This document shows, in pieces, positions 35,508-43,361 of a stretch of DNA of 64,000 nt. Each line of letters opens with the position of its first letter. Position 1 is the stretch's first letter. The translations under genes were made by a program, and so were the position numbers. Where the stretch lies: NCBI RefSeq assembly GCF_027924965.1, contig NZ_AP027056.1:434001-498000 (forward strand), read 5' to 3'. The stretch is from Limnohabitans sp. TEGF004 (lineage in GTDB: Bacteria > Pseudomonadota > Gammaproteobacteria > Burkholderiales > Burkholderiaceae_C). Below the pieces are notes generated by a model. The model was not told where the DNA came from, made no database searches, and saw only the letters and a list, made by a program, of their open reading frames with translations.

Positions 35508-36248
35508 TCAAGCGCTGACCCAACCTGCTTGCAGCCAATGCCAATAGTTGGGTTTGAACGCCCAAGGCATCCATGTGCTGTGCGTGTCTGGTGCAAACAC
35601 ATGGCCGGTGAGGTGGTCTTGCCACACCTCTTTGGCGCCCACACTGGCCAACAGCTTTTGTGAAAACGCAGGCACCATGCCTTGCTTGGCGGTGACGTGG
35701 TGGCTCCACACATTCAAACCTGCAGGCAGCAAGCGTCCATCGGTGGGGCCCGACAACACATCATGCAAGCTGCCCCAGTTGCGGCCTTGGAGTGTGGTTT
35801 TGAGTTGTCCCAGTTCGCGCTCCACACGCGCTTCATCACGTACGCGGTAGCGGTGTTGGCCCAGCACGTTGTCAAACCAAACGCAAGCTTGTGGGTGTTC
35901 GTTCAAGATTTCTGGCAAAGCCACCAGCGCATCTAAGCGATGGTGATGCACCTCAATGCCCATCGCCCTGAGGCGGCGGCCATGGCGCCAGTCAAACAGC
36001 CAAGGTGCCAAGGGGTCAATGTCGTAAGCATTGATGCGCTTGAAACGCGCCAACCAGCTCGGCGGCATCATCCAGCCCGCGCTGCCGCCAATGAGCAACA
36101 AGTGGTCAGACTTCGGTGCGACTTGCGCCAAGAACTGATCGACCAACTGCACCGTGGGTTGCCAGCGCTTGCGTGAGTAATGCGCATGCACGTGCCAGTT
36201 CAGACCACCCGTGCCGCCTGCATGGATCAGATCGCGAAGCAAGCCCAT
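35508..36248 (-). CDS. Hypothetical protein, possible SAM-dependent methyltransferase fold
   Basis: A 246-residue cytoplasmic protein. The LLLIGGSAGWMMPP stretch (about 50-63) followed by INAYDIDPLA (about 73-82) resembles the glycine-rich loop and acidic strand of a Rossmann methyltransferase, but the pattern is degenerate. Trp and His are frequent (WHVHAHYS, YWHWLQAGW). It shares no operon with the flagellar genes: it is convergent with fliJ and lies where fliK-fliN are usually found. Confidence 0.6.
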   Translation of the reverse strand: MGLLRDLIHAGGTGGLNWHVHAHYSRKRWQPTVQLVDQFLAQVAPKSDHLLLIGGSAGWMMPPSWLARFKRINAYDIDPLAPWLFDWRHGRRLRAMGIEVHHHRLDALVALPEILNEHPQACVWFDNVLGQHRYRVRDEARVERELGQLKTTLQGRNWGSLHDVLSGPTDGRLLPAGLNVWSHHVTAKQGMVPAFSQKLLASVGAKEVWQDHLTGHVFAPDTHSTWMPWAFKPNYWHWLQAGWVSA

Positions 36249-36254
36249 GCGTGC

Positions 36255-36647
36255 TCAGCAGACCAAACGCATGATTTTGAAAATGGGGGTCTCAGGTGGC
36301 ACAGGCTCAAACGGGCCAATCACACCTTCGGTCGATAAGGTGTCGCCACTCAAACGCACGCCCGTGTGATACGACAGCGACAAGGTGCGCACGGTTTGTT
36401 CTTTGCAGTTGAACTCCATTTGCATGCGGGTGGATTTGAAGTTCTTGCCCGTGGGTGTGTGTACTTTGGGATCACGGTAGTCCAGCATGGTCCACGCTTT
36501 GTGGTTCTCGCCCGCGTGGGTGATGTTGTCGAGGTCCACATAAAAAGTACCAATGTCAAACAAACCCACCGCCATCCACTGAGCGGCAAGCGTGAAGTTG
36601 CTGGTGAGCACGAGGCTGGCAAGGAGGAGGGCTTTGAGGTGATGCAT
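36255..36647 (-). CDS. Secreted protein resembling the surface-adhesin protein E domain
   Basis: A 130-residue protein with a clear Sec signal peptide (MHHLKALLLASLVLTSNFTLAA, cleavage after AA). The mature part fits the small periplasmic/outer-surface family named after adhesin E: W-x-x-v...FYVD-x-D near residue 35, then KAWTMLDYRDP, a FKSTRMQMEFNC block and a C-terminal Cys pairing candidate (C81 and C130). Function in this family is poorly known. It lies 6 bp upstream of, and same strand as, the hypothetical methyltransferase-like gene. Confidence 0.6.
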   Translation of the reverse strand: MHHLKALLLASLVLTSNFTLAAQWMAVGLFDIGTFYVDLDNITHAGENHKAWTMLDYRDPKVHTPTGKNFKSTRMQMEFNCKEQTVRTLSLSYHTGVRLSGDTLSTEGVIGPFEPVPPETPIFKIMRLVC

Positions 36648-36673
36648 GAAATAACTATACCGTGCCGAGAAGC

Positions 36674-36689
36674 TGGCACGTGCCTTGCA
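36674..36689 (+). promoter_or_regulatory. Sigma-54 (-24/-12) promoter of the fliOPQR-flhB operon
   Basis: TGGCACGTGCCTTGCA fits the sigma-54 consensus fully with GG-N10-GC spacing, and is about 63 bp upstream of the fliO ATG. Confidence 0.85.
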
Positions 36690-36751
36690 ATACCCCTAGA
36701 GATAGGCACGTCCAGTGTCAAAAAACCGTCATCGCGCACAGGAAAAACATC

Positions 36752-37024
36752 ATGCAAAGTTTCGATTGGGGTCAATTCATCGCCAGCACGCTCAGCGTGT
36801 TGCTGCTGCTATGCGGCGCCCTGTGGTGGGTCAAACGCAACCGCGGTTTTGCAGCGAACGGTGCCGAAGAAAAACGCATTCAAGTGCTGGAGGCCTTGCC
36901 GTTGAGCTTGAAGCACAAGATGGTGTTGATCCAAGTTGACAACCAAATGGTGCTGGCCAGTGTCAGTCCCGCAGAAGTGAAAACACTGCACGCTTGGACG
37001 CAGGAGGCCAGCCATGCTGCGTAA
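36752..37024 (+). CDS. fliO: Flagellar biosynthesis protein FliO
   Basis: A 90-residue inner-membrane protein: one membrane helix at about 10-28 (ASTLSVLLLLCGALWWV) and a cytoplasmic domain with the FliO-type pattern (IQVLEALPLSLKHKMVLIQVDNQ). The ATG at 36752 with an AGGAAAAA ribosome site is chosen over an earlier in-frame ATG at 36662 that would precede the promoter. FliO assists assembly of the FliPQR export gate. It overlaps fliP by 11 bp. Confidence 0.9.
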   Translation: MQSFDWGQFIASTLSVLLLLCGALWWVKRNRGFAANGAEEKRIQVLEALPLSLKHKMVLIQVDNQMVLASVSPAEVKTLHAWTQEASHAA

Positions 37025-37784
37025 GCCCATCACCAAAAAAATTCTCTACGTCATCTTGGGCTTGCTCTTGGTGGCGTTGGCTTCGTTGCCCATGATGGCC
37101 CACGCCCAAGGCATTCCCTTGGTCAACGTTTCGGGCGCTGGCAAAGGTGGTCAGCAGTACAGCATGAGCCTGCAATTGCTGGGCTTGATGACCACGCTCA
37201 CGCTGTTGCCATCCATGCTGTTGATGATGACGTCTTTTGTGCGCATCATCATCGTGCTCTCGATCTTGCGCCAAGCCATTGGCACCGCGCAAACGCCGCC
37301 CAACACCGTGTTGGTCGGTTTGGCCTTGTTCTTGACCTTCTTCATCATGTCGCCCGTGTTCGAGACGGTTTACAAAGAAGCGATTGGCCCCTACATGAAC
37401 GGCAACCTCGACTTTGACAAAGCCTTGATCAAAGCCGAAGTGCCTGTGCGCGATTTCATGACCAAGCAAACCCGTGAAGACGACATTGCCATGTTCATGC
37501 AAATTTCTAACCGTCGTGAATTGACAGATGCCACGCAAGTGCCATTCACCACCTTGATGCCAGCGTTCATCACGTCTGAAATCAAGAGCGCGTTCACGAT
37601 TGGTTTCTTGATTTACATCCCGTTTGTGGTGATTGATTTGATCGTCGCCAGCGTGTTGATGTCCATGGGCATGATGATGTTGTCGCCCATGATCATTTCG
37701 ATGCCGATCAAGCTCATGCTGTTCGTGTTGATTGACGGTTGGACGCTGTTGATGGCTTCGCTGGCCAACAGCTTTGTGTTTTAA
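37014..37784 (+). CDS. fliP: Flagellar export gate protein FliP
   Basis: A 256-residue inner-membrane protein with a cleavable N-terminal signal (LLVALASLPMMAHAQG), then the conserved SMSLQLLGLMTTLTLLPS and TSFVRIIIVLSILRQAIGT segments, four membrane helices in total and the family end MLFVLIDGWTLLMASLANSF. FliP forms the core of the export gate with FliQ and FliR. Confidence 0.95.
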   Translation: MLRKPITKKILYVILGLLLVALASLPMMAHAQGIPLVNVSGAGKGGQQYSMSLQLLGLMTTLTLLPSMLLMMTSFVRIIIVLSILRQAIGTAQTPPNTVLVGLALFLTFFIMSPVFETVYKEAIGPYMNGNLDFDKALIKAEVPVRDFMTKQTREDDIAMFMQISNRRELTDATQVPFTTLMPAFITSEIKSAFTIGFLIYIPFVVIDLIVASVLMSMGMMMLSPMIISMPIKLMLFVLIDGWTLLMASLANSFVF

Positions 37785-37795
37785 GGAGCCGCATC

Positions 37796-38065
37796 ATGGA
37801 TAGCGCAGCAGTTGTTGATTTGGCCCGCCAGGCCCTGTGGATGACGATGATCATCTCAGGCCCTTTGCTGGCGGTGGGTTTGATCGTGGGTTTGGTGGTG
37901 GGTATTTTTCAAGCCGCCACCTCGATCAACGAGCAAACCTTGAGTTTTATTCCTAAGATTTTGGCGATTGGTTTGACCATGTCACTGGCCGGTGGCTGGA
38001 TGATCAATACGATGGTGGACTACACCAAGAGTATCTTCACCCGCATCCCTAGCTTGTTCATGTAA
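37796..38065 (+). CDS. fliQ: Flagellar export gate protein FliQ
   Basis: An 89-residue protein with two membrane helices (MIISGPLLAVGLIVGLVVGIFQAATSI and IPKILAIGLTMSLAGGWM), the family pattern for FliQ. The ATG at 37796 follows AAGGAGCC and is preferred over an upstream in-frame codon inside fliP. It lies 11 bp after fliP. Confidence 0.95.
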   Translation: MDSAAVVDLARQALWMTMIISGPLLAVGLIVGLVVGIFQAATSINEQTLSFIPKILAIGLTMSLAGGWMINTMVDYTKSIFTRIPSLFM

Positions 38066-38079
38066 CGCACCTTGACGCC

Positions 38080-38847
38080 ATGAACGCCTCGCTCATTGAA
38101 ATCCTAGACAAGTTTTTGGTCGTCATTTGGCCATTGCTTCGCTTGTCTGCGTTTTTGGCGTTCACGTCTATTTTTTCAGCCCGTGCGGTGAATATGCGCA
38201 TTCGCATGTCACTGGCGTTTGCGATGGCATTTTTTGTATCGCAGCAAATTGAGATTCCCAAGATTGATCCTGTCACTGCCGACGGCTTGATGGAAATTTC
38301 GCGTCAAATTTTGATTGGCTTAACCATGGGCTTGGTGTTCCAAGTGGCCTCGGCCGCCTTGGTGGTAGCTGGCCAAGCCATGTCGGGCTCGATGGGCTTG
38401 TCCATGGCCAACATGGTTGACCCCAACATGGGCAGCGTGCCGGTGTTATCGCAGTTGTTCAACATCATGGGCACGCTGGTCTTCTTGGGCATGGGTGGCC
38501 ATTTGATTGTGTTTGGCTTGGTGATGGAGTCGTTCAAACTCATCCCCATTGGCCAGCCTTTTTTCAGCCAAGACATGTTGGGCAAGATGATCAACTGGAG
38601 CTCCATGATGTTTTTGGGTGCTTTGTTGATTGCTTTGCCTGTGATGATGACGTTGCTGTTCATCAACGTGGGTTTGGGTTTTGTGGCCCGTGCGGCACCC
38701 AGCTTGAATATTTTTACCGTGGGCTTTCCCGCGCTGATCTTGACGGGTTTCATCGTCATGATTTTTTCAATGGGCAACAACGTGGCTCGCATTGATTGGG
38801 TATGGACGCAGGCATTCATGATGCTGCGTTCGTATTTGGGAGGCTGA
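38080..38847 (+). CDS. fliR: Flagellar export gate protein FliR
   Basis: A 255-residue polytopic membrane protein. It opens with the typical FliR start (FLVVIWPLLRLSAFLAFTSIF), and the conserved GQAMSGSMGLSMANMVDP and FVARAAPSLNIFTVGFP blocks are present. It completes the FliPQR gate and precedes flhB by 1 bp. Confidence 0.95.
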   Translation: MNASLIEILDKFLVVIWPLLRLSAFLAFTSIFSARAVNMRIRMSLAFAMAFFVSQQIEIPKIDPVTADGLMEISRQILIGLTMGLVFQVASAALVVAGQAMSGSMGLSMANMVDPNMGSVPVLSQLFNIMGTLVFLGMGGHLIVFGLVMESFKLIPIGQPFFSQDMLGKMINWSSMMFLGALLIALPVMMTLLFINVGLGFVARAAPSLNIFTVGFPALILTGFIVMIFSMGNNVARIDWVWTQAFMMLRSYLGG

Positions 38848-38848
38848 C

Positions 38849-39997
38849 ATGTCGGAAGAAAGCGGCCAAGACAAAACCGAAGAACCCACGGCGCAGCGGT
38901 TGAAGAAAGCCCGTGAAGACGGGCAAATCGCGCGTTCGCAAGAATTGGCGCCTGCAGCCATGATGGTGATCGCCACCATGTTTTTCAGCATGATGGGGCA
39001 CCAAATTTTCAACGGCATGAGTAGCTTGTTCAAAAGCCAGTTGCAGTTTGATCGCCGCATCACCGACAAGGCCGAATTGCTGCCCGCAATTTTTGGTAAC
39101 TCGATGGTGGATGGTTTCTTGATTGTGTTGCCGTTGATGGCCATTCTGTATGTGATCGCTATTTTGTCGACCACGTTGGCGGGGGGATTGATCTTCTCGC
39201 CCCAAATGGTCATGCCCAAGTTCAGCAAGCTCAACCCGATGACGGGTTTGGCGCGCATGTTTGGCAAAGATGCCTTGATCAATTTGGGCAAAGCCTTGAT
39301 CAAGTTCTTGCTGGTCGGTGCCATTTTGTTGGTCTCGGTCATGAACAACTTGGAAGACCTCACGCATATCTCGCAGATGGATTTGAATGCCGCGATCAAA
39401 GTGGCTGGCACCATCATTGTGGATTCATGTGTTTGGCTCAGCCTCGGTCTGGTGTTGGTGGCCTTGGTCGATGTGCCACTGCAACGCCATCAGTTGAACG
39501 AAAAACTGAAAATGACCAAGCAAGAGGTGCGCGACGAGATGAAGAACTCGGAAGGTAACCCCGAGGTCAAGGGCCAAATCCGCCGTCGCCAACATGAAAT
39601 CTTGAACAACAAGATGATGAGCAAAGTCAAAGATGCTGACGTGGTCATCACCAACCCCACACACTTTGCGGTGGCCCTGTCGTATGACCCCATGGGCGAC
39701 GGTGCGCCGCTCTTGATTGCCAAGGGCGAAGACGGCTTGGCAGCCCGTATCCGTGAGGAAGCCAAAGAGCACAACGTTTATATTTTTGAGGCGCCTTTGT
39801 TGGCTCGCGCCTTATACTTCACGACCAAGCTGGATCATCCGATTCCAGAGGCGCTGTACCACGCTGTTGCGCAGGTCATTGCCTATGTGTTCAGCCTGAA
39901 CCAGTCTTATGGTCGTGGCCAGGAAGTGGTCAAACCATCGCCCTCCGTTCCGAACGACATGAAGTTCGATTCGAACGGCGCTTTGATGAACTCTTAA
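38849..39997 (+). CDS. flhB: Flagellar export switch protein FlhB
   Basis: A 382-residue protein with four N-terminal membrane helices and a cytoplasmic domain with the autocleavage site N269-P270-T271-H272 (VITNPTHFAVALSYD). The N-terminal EKTEEPTAQRLKKAREDGQIARS-type signature is present, starting SEESGQDKTEEPTAQRLKK. It switches export from rod/hook to filament substrates. Confidence 0.95.
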   Translation: MSEESGQDKTEEPTAQRLKKAREDGQIARSQELAPAAMMVIATMFFSMMGHQIFNGMSSLFKSQLQFDRRITDKAELLPAIFGNSMVDGFLIVLPLMAILYVIAILSTTLAGGLIFSPQMVMPKFSKLNPMTGLARMFGKDALINLGKALIKFLLVGAILLVSVMNNLEDLTHISQMDLNAAIKVAGTIIVDSCVWLSLGLVLVALVDVPLQRHQLNEKLKMTKQEVRDEMKNSEGNPEVKGQIRRRQHEILNNKMMSKVKDADVVITNPTHFAVALSYDPMGDGAPLLIAKGEDGLAARIREEAKEHNVYIFEAPLLARALYFTTKLDHPIPEALYHAVAQVIAYVFSLNQSYGRGQEVVKPSPSVPNDMKFDSNGALMNS

Positions 39998-40017
39998 GAC
40001 CCGAAGTTTGAGCCTGC

Positions 40018-41589
40018 ATGACTGACATCTACCAAAGCCCCGGTGACCGGTTGCGATTTGAAATCCTCCTGAAGTCTTTGACCGAAGGCAGTATCAATCT
40101 TGCCGTGTTGAGCGACCACGACAGGGTGCTCGATGACTACGGCAGCTTGTTTGAAGAGCGTCTGCGCGCCAAGGGTGAAAGCCACATCGAGTGGTGCAGC
40201 TCGACCAACTCAGAAAAGCTGGTTCAAAAGTTCAACGAAATTCTGTCTGAAATCACGCTCGACCAAGCGCTGGAGAAAGACAAAAAACACGCGCCACGTC
40301 GCTTCTTGCTATTCCGTGACTCGATCTTGATGCAAGACTTTGAGTTGCAGTTGTTGGCCCGTTTGGTCAATGGTTTTCCGGCTGGCAACATCAGCGTGAT
40401 TTTGCTCATCAACAGCGCGGGCAATTACCACGGCAAGCTGGAAGCGTTTGGCAAAAACTTGCTCAAGTGGGAAGTTGAAACCGAAGCCGGTGAGGCCAAG
40501 CAAAAATTAACCGATTGGGTCGCCACCACACCCGATCCTGAACCCACCTTGATTGAGCCTTCTTTCTTGCCAGAGCCACCCACGCTCAGCGATGAAGTGA
40601 CGCCTGTGTCTAAGCTGCTCAACCTCCCCACCAAAACGGCTTGGCGCGTGCCAGGCTTTGGTAAAAAGCAAGAGCCCCAGTTGGACGTCGAGCCTTTGCC
40701 CGCGTTTGTGCCGCCTCCCTTGTCATCGGTTGCGCCCGCCCTTGCGCCATCTGTGCCGCCTGTGACGGCATCTGCTGCTGCGCTTGCTCCCGATGCCTCA
40801 CGTGAACCTACCTTGAGTTCGCCAACGCCTTTGGCTGGCGCAACAGCGGCATCTGCCGATGTGGACCTGTTCAAACGTCCTGCGCGCAAATCGTACGCAG
40901 GTTGGGTGCTGTTGGTCTTGCTTTTGTCGATGGCTACGTTTGGCTTCATGTACAAAGATTTGGTGCTGGAAGAAGCTGAGTTGTTGAAGAAATATCTGCT
41001 GCGCGGCACACCCGCCGTGGCTGCCCCTGATGAAGCGGCCAGTGCTGCTGCCGCTGCCGCAGCCGCAAGTGCCGAGGCCTTGGCTGCTGCAGAGCTGGCC
41101 GCATCCGTGGCCAGCGATGCTGCGCGCGTGGCGAGCCAAGCCGACCAAGTGGCCTCTGCGGCCAGTGCCATGGCTGTGTCGGCCGTGCCCGCTGCGGTGG
41201 TGGCTTCTGAACCCGTCGCTGTCGCATCGGCCGAGCCGAAGGCAAAGAAGCCCGCTGACAAGGTTGAGGCAAAGGCGGAAGCCAAACCAGAGGCCAATTC
41301 AGATGAGGCATGGGTCAACCAATTGCCCACCAATGGTTATGTGGTCCAACTGGCCGCCATGGACACGCAAGATGAGATGCGCAGTTTTCAGCGCAGCAAT
41401 GCGGTTTATGCCAAGGCCCGCATCATGCGTGCGCGCCACAAAGACTCGGGCAAGCGCTATTTCATTTTGGTGGCTGGGCCTTTTGAAACCAAGACTCAAG
41501 CCGATACGTTCATGCAGTCCAGCCCATTGCTGGCCAAAGGCTGGTTGCGTAGCACCAAGTCGATGAAAACCCAATTTACGAAGTCCTGA
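40018..41589 (+). CDS. SPOR-domain membrane protein with degenerate P-loop-like N-terminus
   Basis: A 523-residue protein. Residues about 1-170 form a soluble domain reminiscent of the AAA-like domain of DamX/GspA proteins but with no Walker A. Then a Pro/Ala-rich linker, one membrane helix at about 290-310 (YAGWVLLVLLLSMATFGFMY), an Ala/Ser-rich stretch and a C-terminal SPOR domain from about residue 440 (NGYVVQLAAMDTQDEM ... YFILVAGPFETKTQADTF). SPOR domains bind denuded peptidoglycan at division sites. It begins 20 bp after flhB and is probably in the same operon, linking this envelope protein to the flagellum. Confidence 0.75.
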   Translation: MTDIYQSPGDRLRFEILLKSLTEGSINLAVLSDHDRVLDDYGSLFEERLRAKGESHIEWCSSTNSEKLVQKFNEILSEITLDQALEKDKKHAPRRFLLFRDSILMQDFELQLLARLVNGFPAGNISVILLINSAGNYHGKLEAFGKNLLKWEVETEAGEAKQKLTDWVATTPDPEPTLIEPSFLPEPPTLSDEVTPVSKLLNLPTKTAWRVPGFGKKQEPQLDVEPLPAFVPPPLSSVAPALAPSVPPVTASAAALAPDASREPTLSSPTPLAGATAASADVDLFKRPARKSYAGWVLLVLLLSMATFGFMYKDLVLEEAELLKKYLLRGTPAVAAPDEAASAAAAAAAASAEALAAAELAASVASDAARVASQADQVASAASAMAVSAVPAAVVASEPVAVASAEPKAKKPADKVEAKAEAKPEANSDEAWVNQLPTNGYVVQLAAMDTQDEMRSFQRSNAVYAKARIMRARHKDSGKRYFILVAGPFETKTQADTFMQSSPLLAKGWLRSTKSMKTQFTKS

Positions 41590-41611
41590 CGCCTAGCTAG
41601 GAACGCGCCTT

Positions 41612-42019
41612 ATGAGCCAAGAACACGACCAACCCAGCCTCACTGATGCGCCTGTGCATGAAGGTATTCATGTCGAGCCTCCGCCGTTTGAGCCGGGTTA
41701 TCAACCTGAGTCATTGCCCCATATTTCGGTGCCTGATTTATCCCCAGACGCTGAGGGCTTAACAGCCGAAGCGCTGTCTCAGGTGCCCACGCTCACCGAG
41801 CTGGTCGATGAGGCGCCAGCCGAAGCGCTGCCAATTGCACCGGTGTTTGAGGTGTCTGCGCACCCCGCGCCCATAGAGGCCACTCAAGACGCGCCAGTTC
41901 AAGCCGATCTATGGGTTGAAGAGCTACATGTCCGCATGGGCAAGCTCACGGACGACATACACACACTCAACGCCCGCCTAGACCGGCTTGATGAACGAAA
42001 CAAGACAACAAAGGCTTGA
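41612..42019 (+). CDS. Hypothetical acidic protein with C-terminal coiled coil
   Basis: A 135-residue acidic protein, not recognised. The first 100 residues are Pro/Glu/Ala-rich and probably disordered. The last 35 (LHVRMGKLTDDIHTLNARLDRL) form a heptad coiled coil. No signal peptide or membrane helix. It lies between the SPOR protein and the coiled-coil membrane protein, 22 bp after the former and 2 bp before the latter, so it is likely part of one complex. Confidence 0.6.
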   Translation: MSQEHDQPSLTDAPVHEGIHVEPPPFEPGYQPESLPHISVPDLSPDAEGLTAEALSQVPTLTELVDEAPAEALPIAPVFEVSAHPAPIEATQDAPVQADLWVEELHVRMGKLTDDIHTLNARLDRLDERNKTTKA

Positions 42020-42021
42020 AC

Positions 42022-43299
42022 ATGGCTGAAGAACAGAAAACTGCAGAAGAGGTGGTCACGCCTGAAGAAGCCATCGTTGATGTTGGGGCAACTGCGGACC
42101 GCTTGAACGAAATCGCGTCTCAATCGCTAGACACCAACGAGGTGGCACGTCAAATTGAAGAACTGACATCGGTGGTGCTTGACTCTGCTGAGGTCTCCAC
42201 ACGTTCGGCTTCTATTGCGGCTGACGTCAGTGCCACCATGCGCGCTGTGGTGTCCAAGATTCAAGAAAACAACCGCCGCAATGTGATGCATTCACGCATC
42301 ATGTTGGGGGCGTTTTGCGCATGTTTGTTGATTGCGATGGGTATTTTCTTTGCCATCACCTTGAAGATGAGCAAGTCCATCAAAGAGCTCGACACCATGG
42401 TCTATGCCATGGCCAAGCGTGTGATCGAGGTCGATGCCAGCCTGACGGCCATCGGTAAAACCAATTCTGACTTTTCTGAAATTACCGAAAAGCAAGACGA
42501 AGTCATCACCACCCAAACCCAAGTGGCGAAACGCTTGGAAGAAATCGGCAAGAGCATGGCCGCTATGCCTGCGGTGGTGGCGGTGGAAGCCAACAAGTCC
42601 AGCGACCTCAAATTCAAGGACATGCAAAAGCAGTTGACGGGTTTGGAAAGCAAGCTCCAGTCGTTTGACTCGAAGTTGCAGTCTGTGGCCGAAAAAGCAT
42701 CTGCGCGTGTCCAACCACCCGCACCTGCCGCGCCGCAAGGACCGAGCACGCAAGTGTTGTTGACTGAAATTCAGAAAATCAAATCTGATTTGAATGCGGC
42801 TGTGCAAGTGCGTGAACGCGCACAGACGGCCGCAGAAGTAGCGGCCATCAAGAACGTTGAGAAAACGGTGGAGAAGGCTGCTGCCGCAGCAGGGGAGGCT
42901 CAAAAAGCTGCAGACAAAGCTGCGCAATCGGCCAAAGCTGCGGGCGATGCACAGAAGGCGGCTTTTGATGCACAAAAAGCTGCCGCTGCCTCTGAAAAAG
43001 CCTCTGCTGCTGAGCGTTTGGCGCAGCAAAGAGCGGCTGCCGAGCGTGCAGTGGCTATGCGCATGCAGCCTGAGAAACAAGAGAAATCAGCTGAGCAAAT
43101 TGCCGCTGAACGTGCCGCTGCCGAACGTGCGGCAGCAGCTCGTGCAGCCAAAGCGGCGGCTGACAAAGCTGCCGCAGAAAAGGCCGCTGCCGCTGAGCGC
43201 GCGGCAGAGAAAGCCCGCGCAGCTGCTGCCGCAGCCGCAGCGCCTCAGCCAGTCATCGTGCGGGAAAAACCCATTCAGTACCCTCGCGTTCCTGACTGA
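42022..43299 (+). CDS. Membrane-anchored Ala-rich coiled-coil protein
   Basis: A 425-residue protein, no family recognised. One membrane helix at about 95-118 (MLGAFCACLLIAMGIFFAI) preceded by a charged cytoplasmic region. After it comes a coiled coil (KQDEVITTQTQVAKRLEEIG) and then a long Ala/Lys/Glu-rich region like TolA or a histone-like linker, ending VIVREKPIQYPRVPD. The ATG at 42022 is chosen over a TTG two codons upstream. Last gene of the fliO operon, followed by a strong terminator. A role as a motor- or envelope-spanning scaffold is a guess. Confidence 0.6.
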   Translation: MAEEQKTAEEVVTPEEAIVDVGATADRLNEIASQSLDTNEVARQIEELTSVVLDSAEVSTRSASIAADVSATMRAVVSKIQENNRRNVMHSRIMLGAFCACLLIAMGIFFAITLKMSKSIKELDTMVYAMAKRVIEVDASLTAIGKTNSDFSEITEKQDEVITTQTQVAKRLEEIGKSMAAMPAVVAVEANKSSDLKFKDMQKQLTGLESKLQSFDSKLQSVAEKASARVQPPAPAAPQGPSTQVLLTEIQKIKSDLNAAVQVRERAQTAAEVAAIKNVEKTVEKAAAAAGEAQKAADKAAQSAKAAGDAQKAAFDAQKAAAASEKASAAERLAQQRAAAERAVAMRMQPEKQEKSAEQIAAERAAAERAAAARAAKAAADKAAAEKAAAAERAAEKARAAAAAAAAPQPVIVREKPIQYPRVPD

Positions 43300-43317
43300 T
43301 CTTTTGGTGGATGAACG

Positions 43318-43347
43318 AAAAAAGGCGGCCTTTAGGCCGCCTTTTTT
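43318..43347. terminator. Bidirectional rho-independent terminator
   Basis: An A-tract, GGCGGCC, a TTTA loop, GGCCGCC and a T-tract: a GC-rich stem flanked by A on one side and T on the other. It ends both the flhB-downstream operon (+) and the FMN glutamate-synthase gene (-). Confidence 0.9.
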
Positions 43348-43361
43348 CATGGGAGTTTGGG

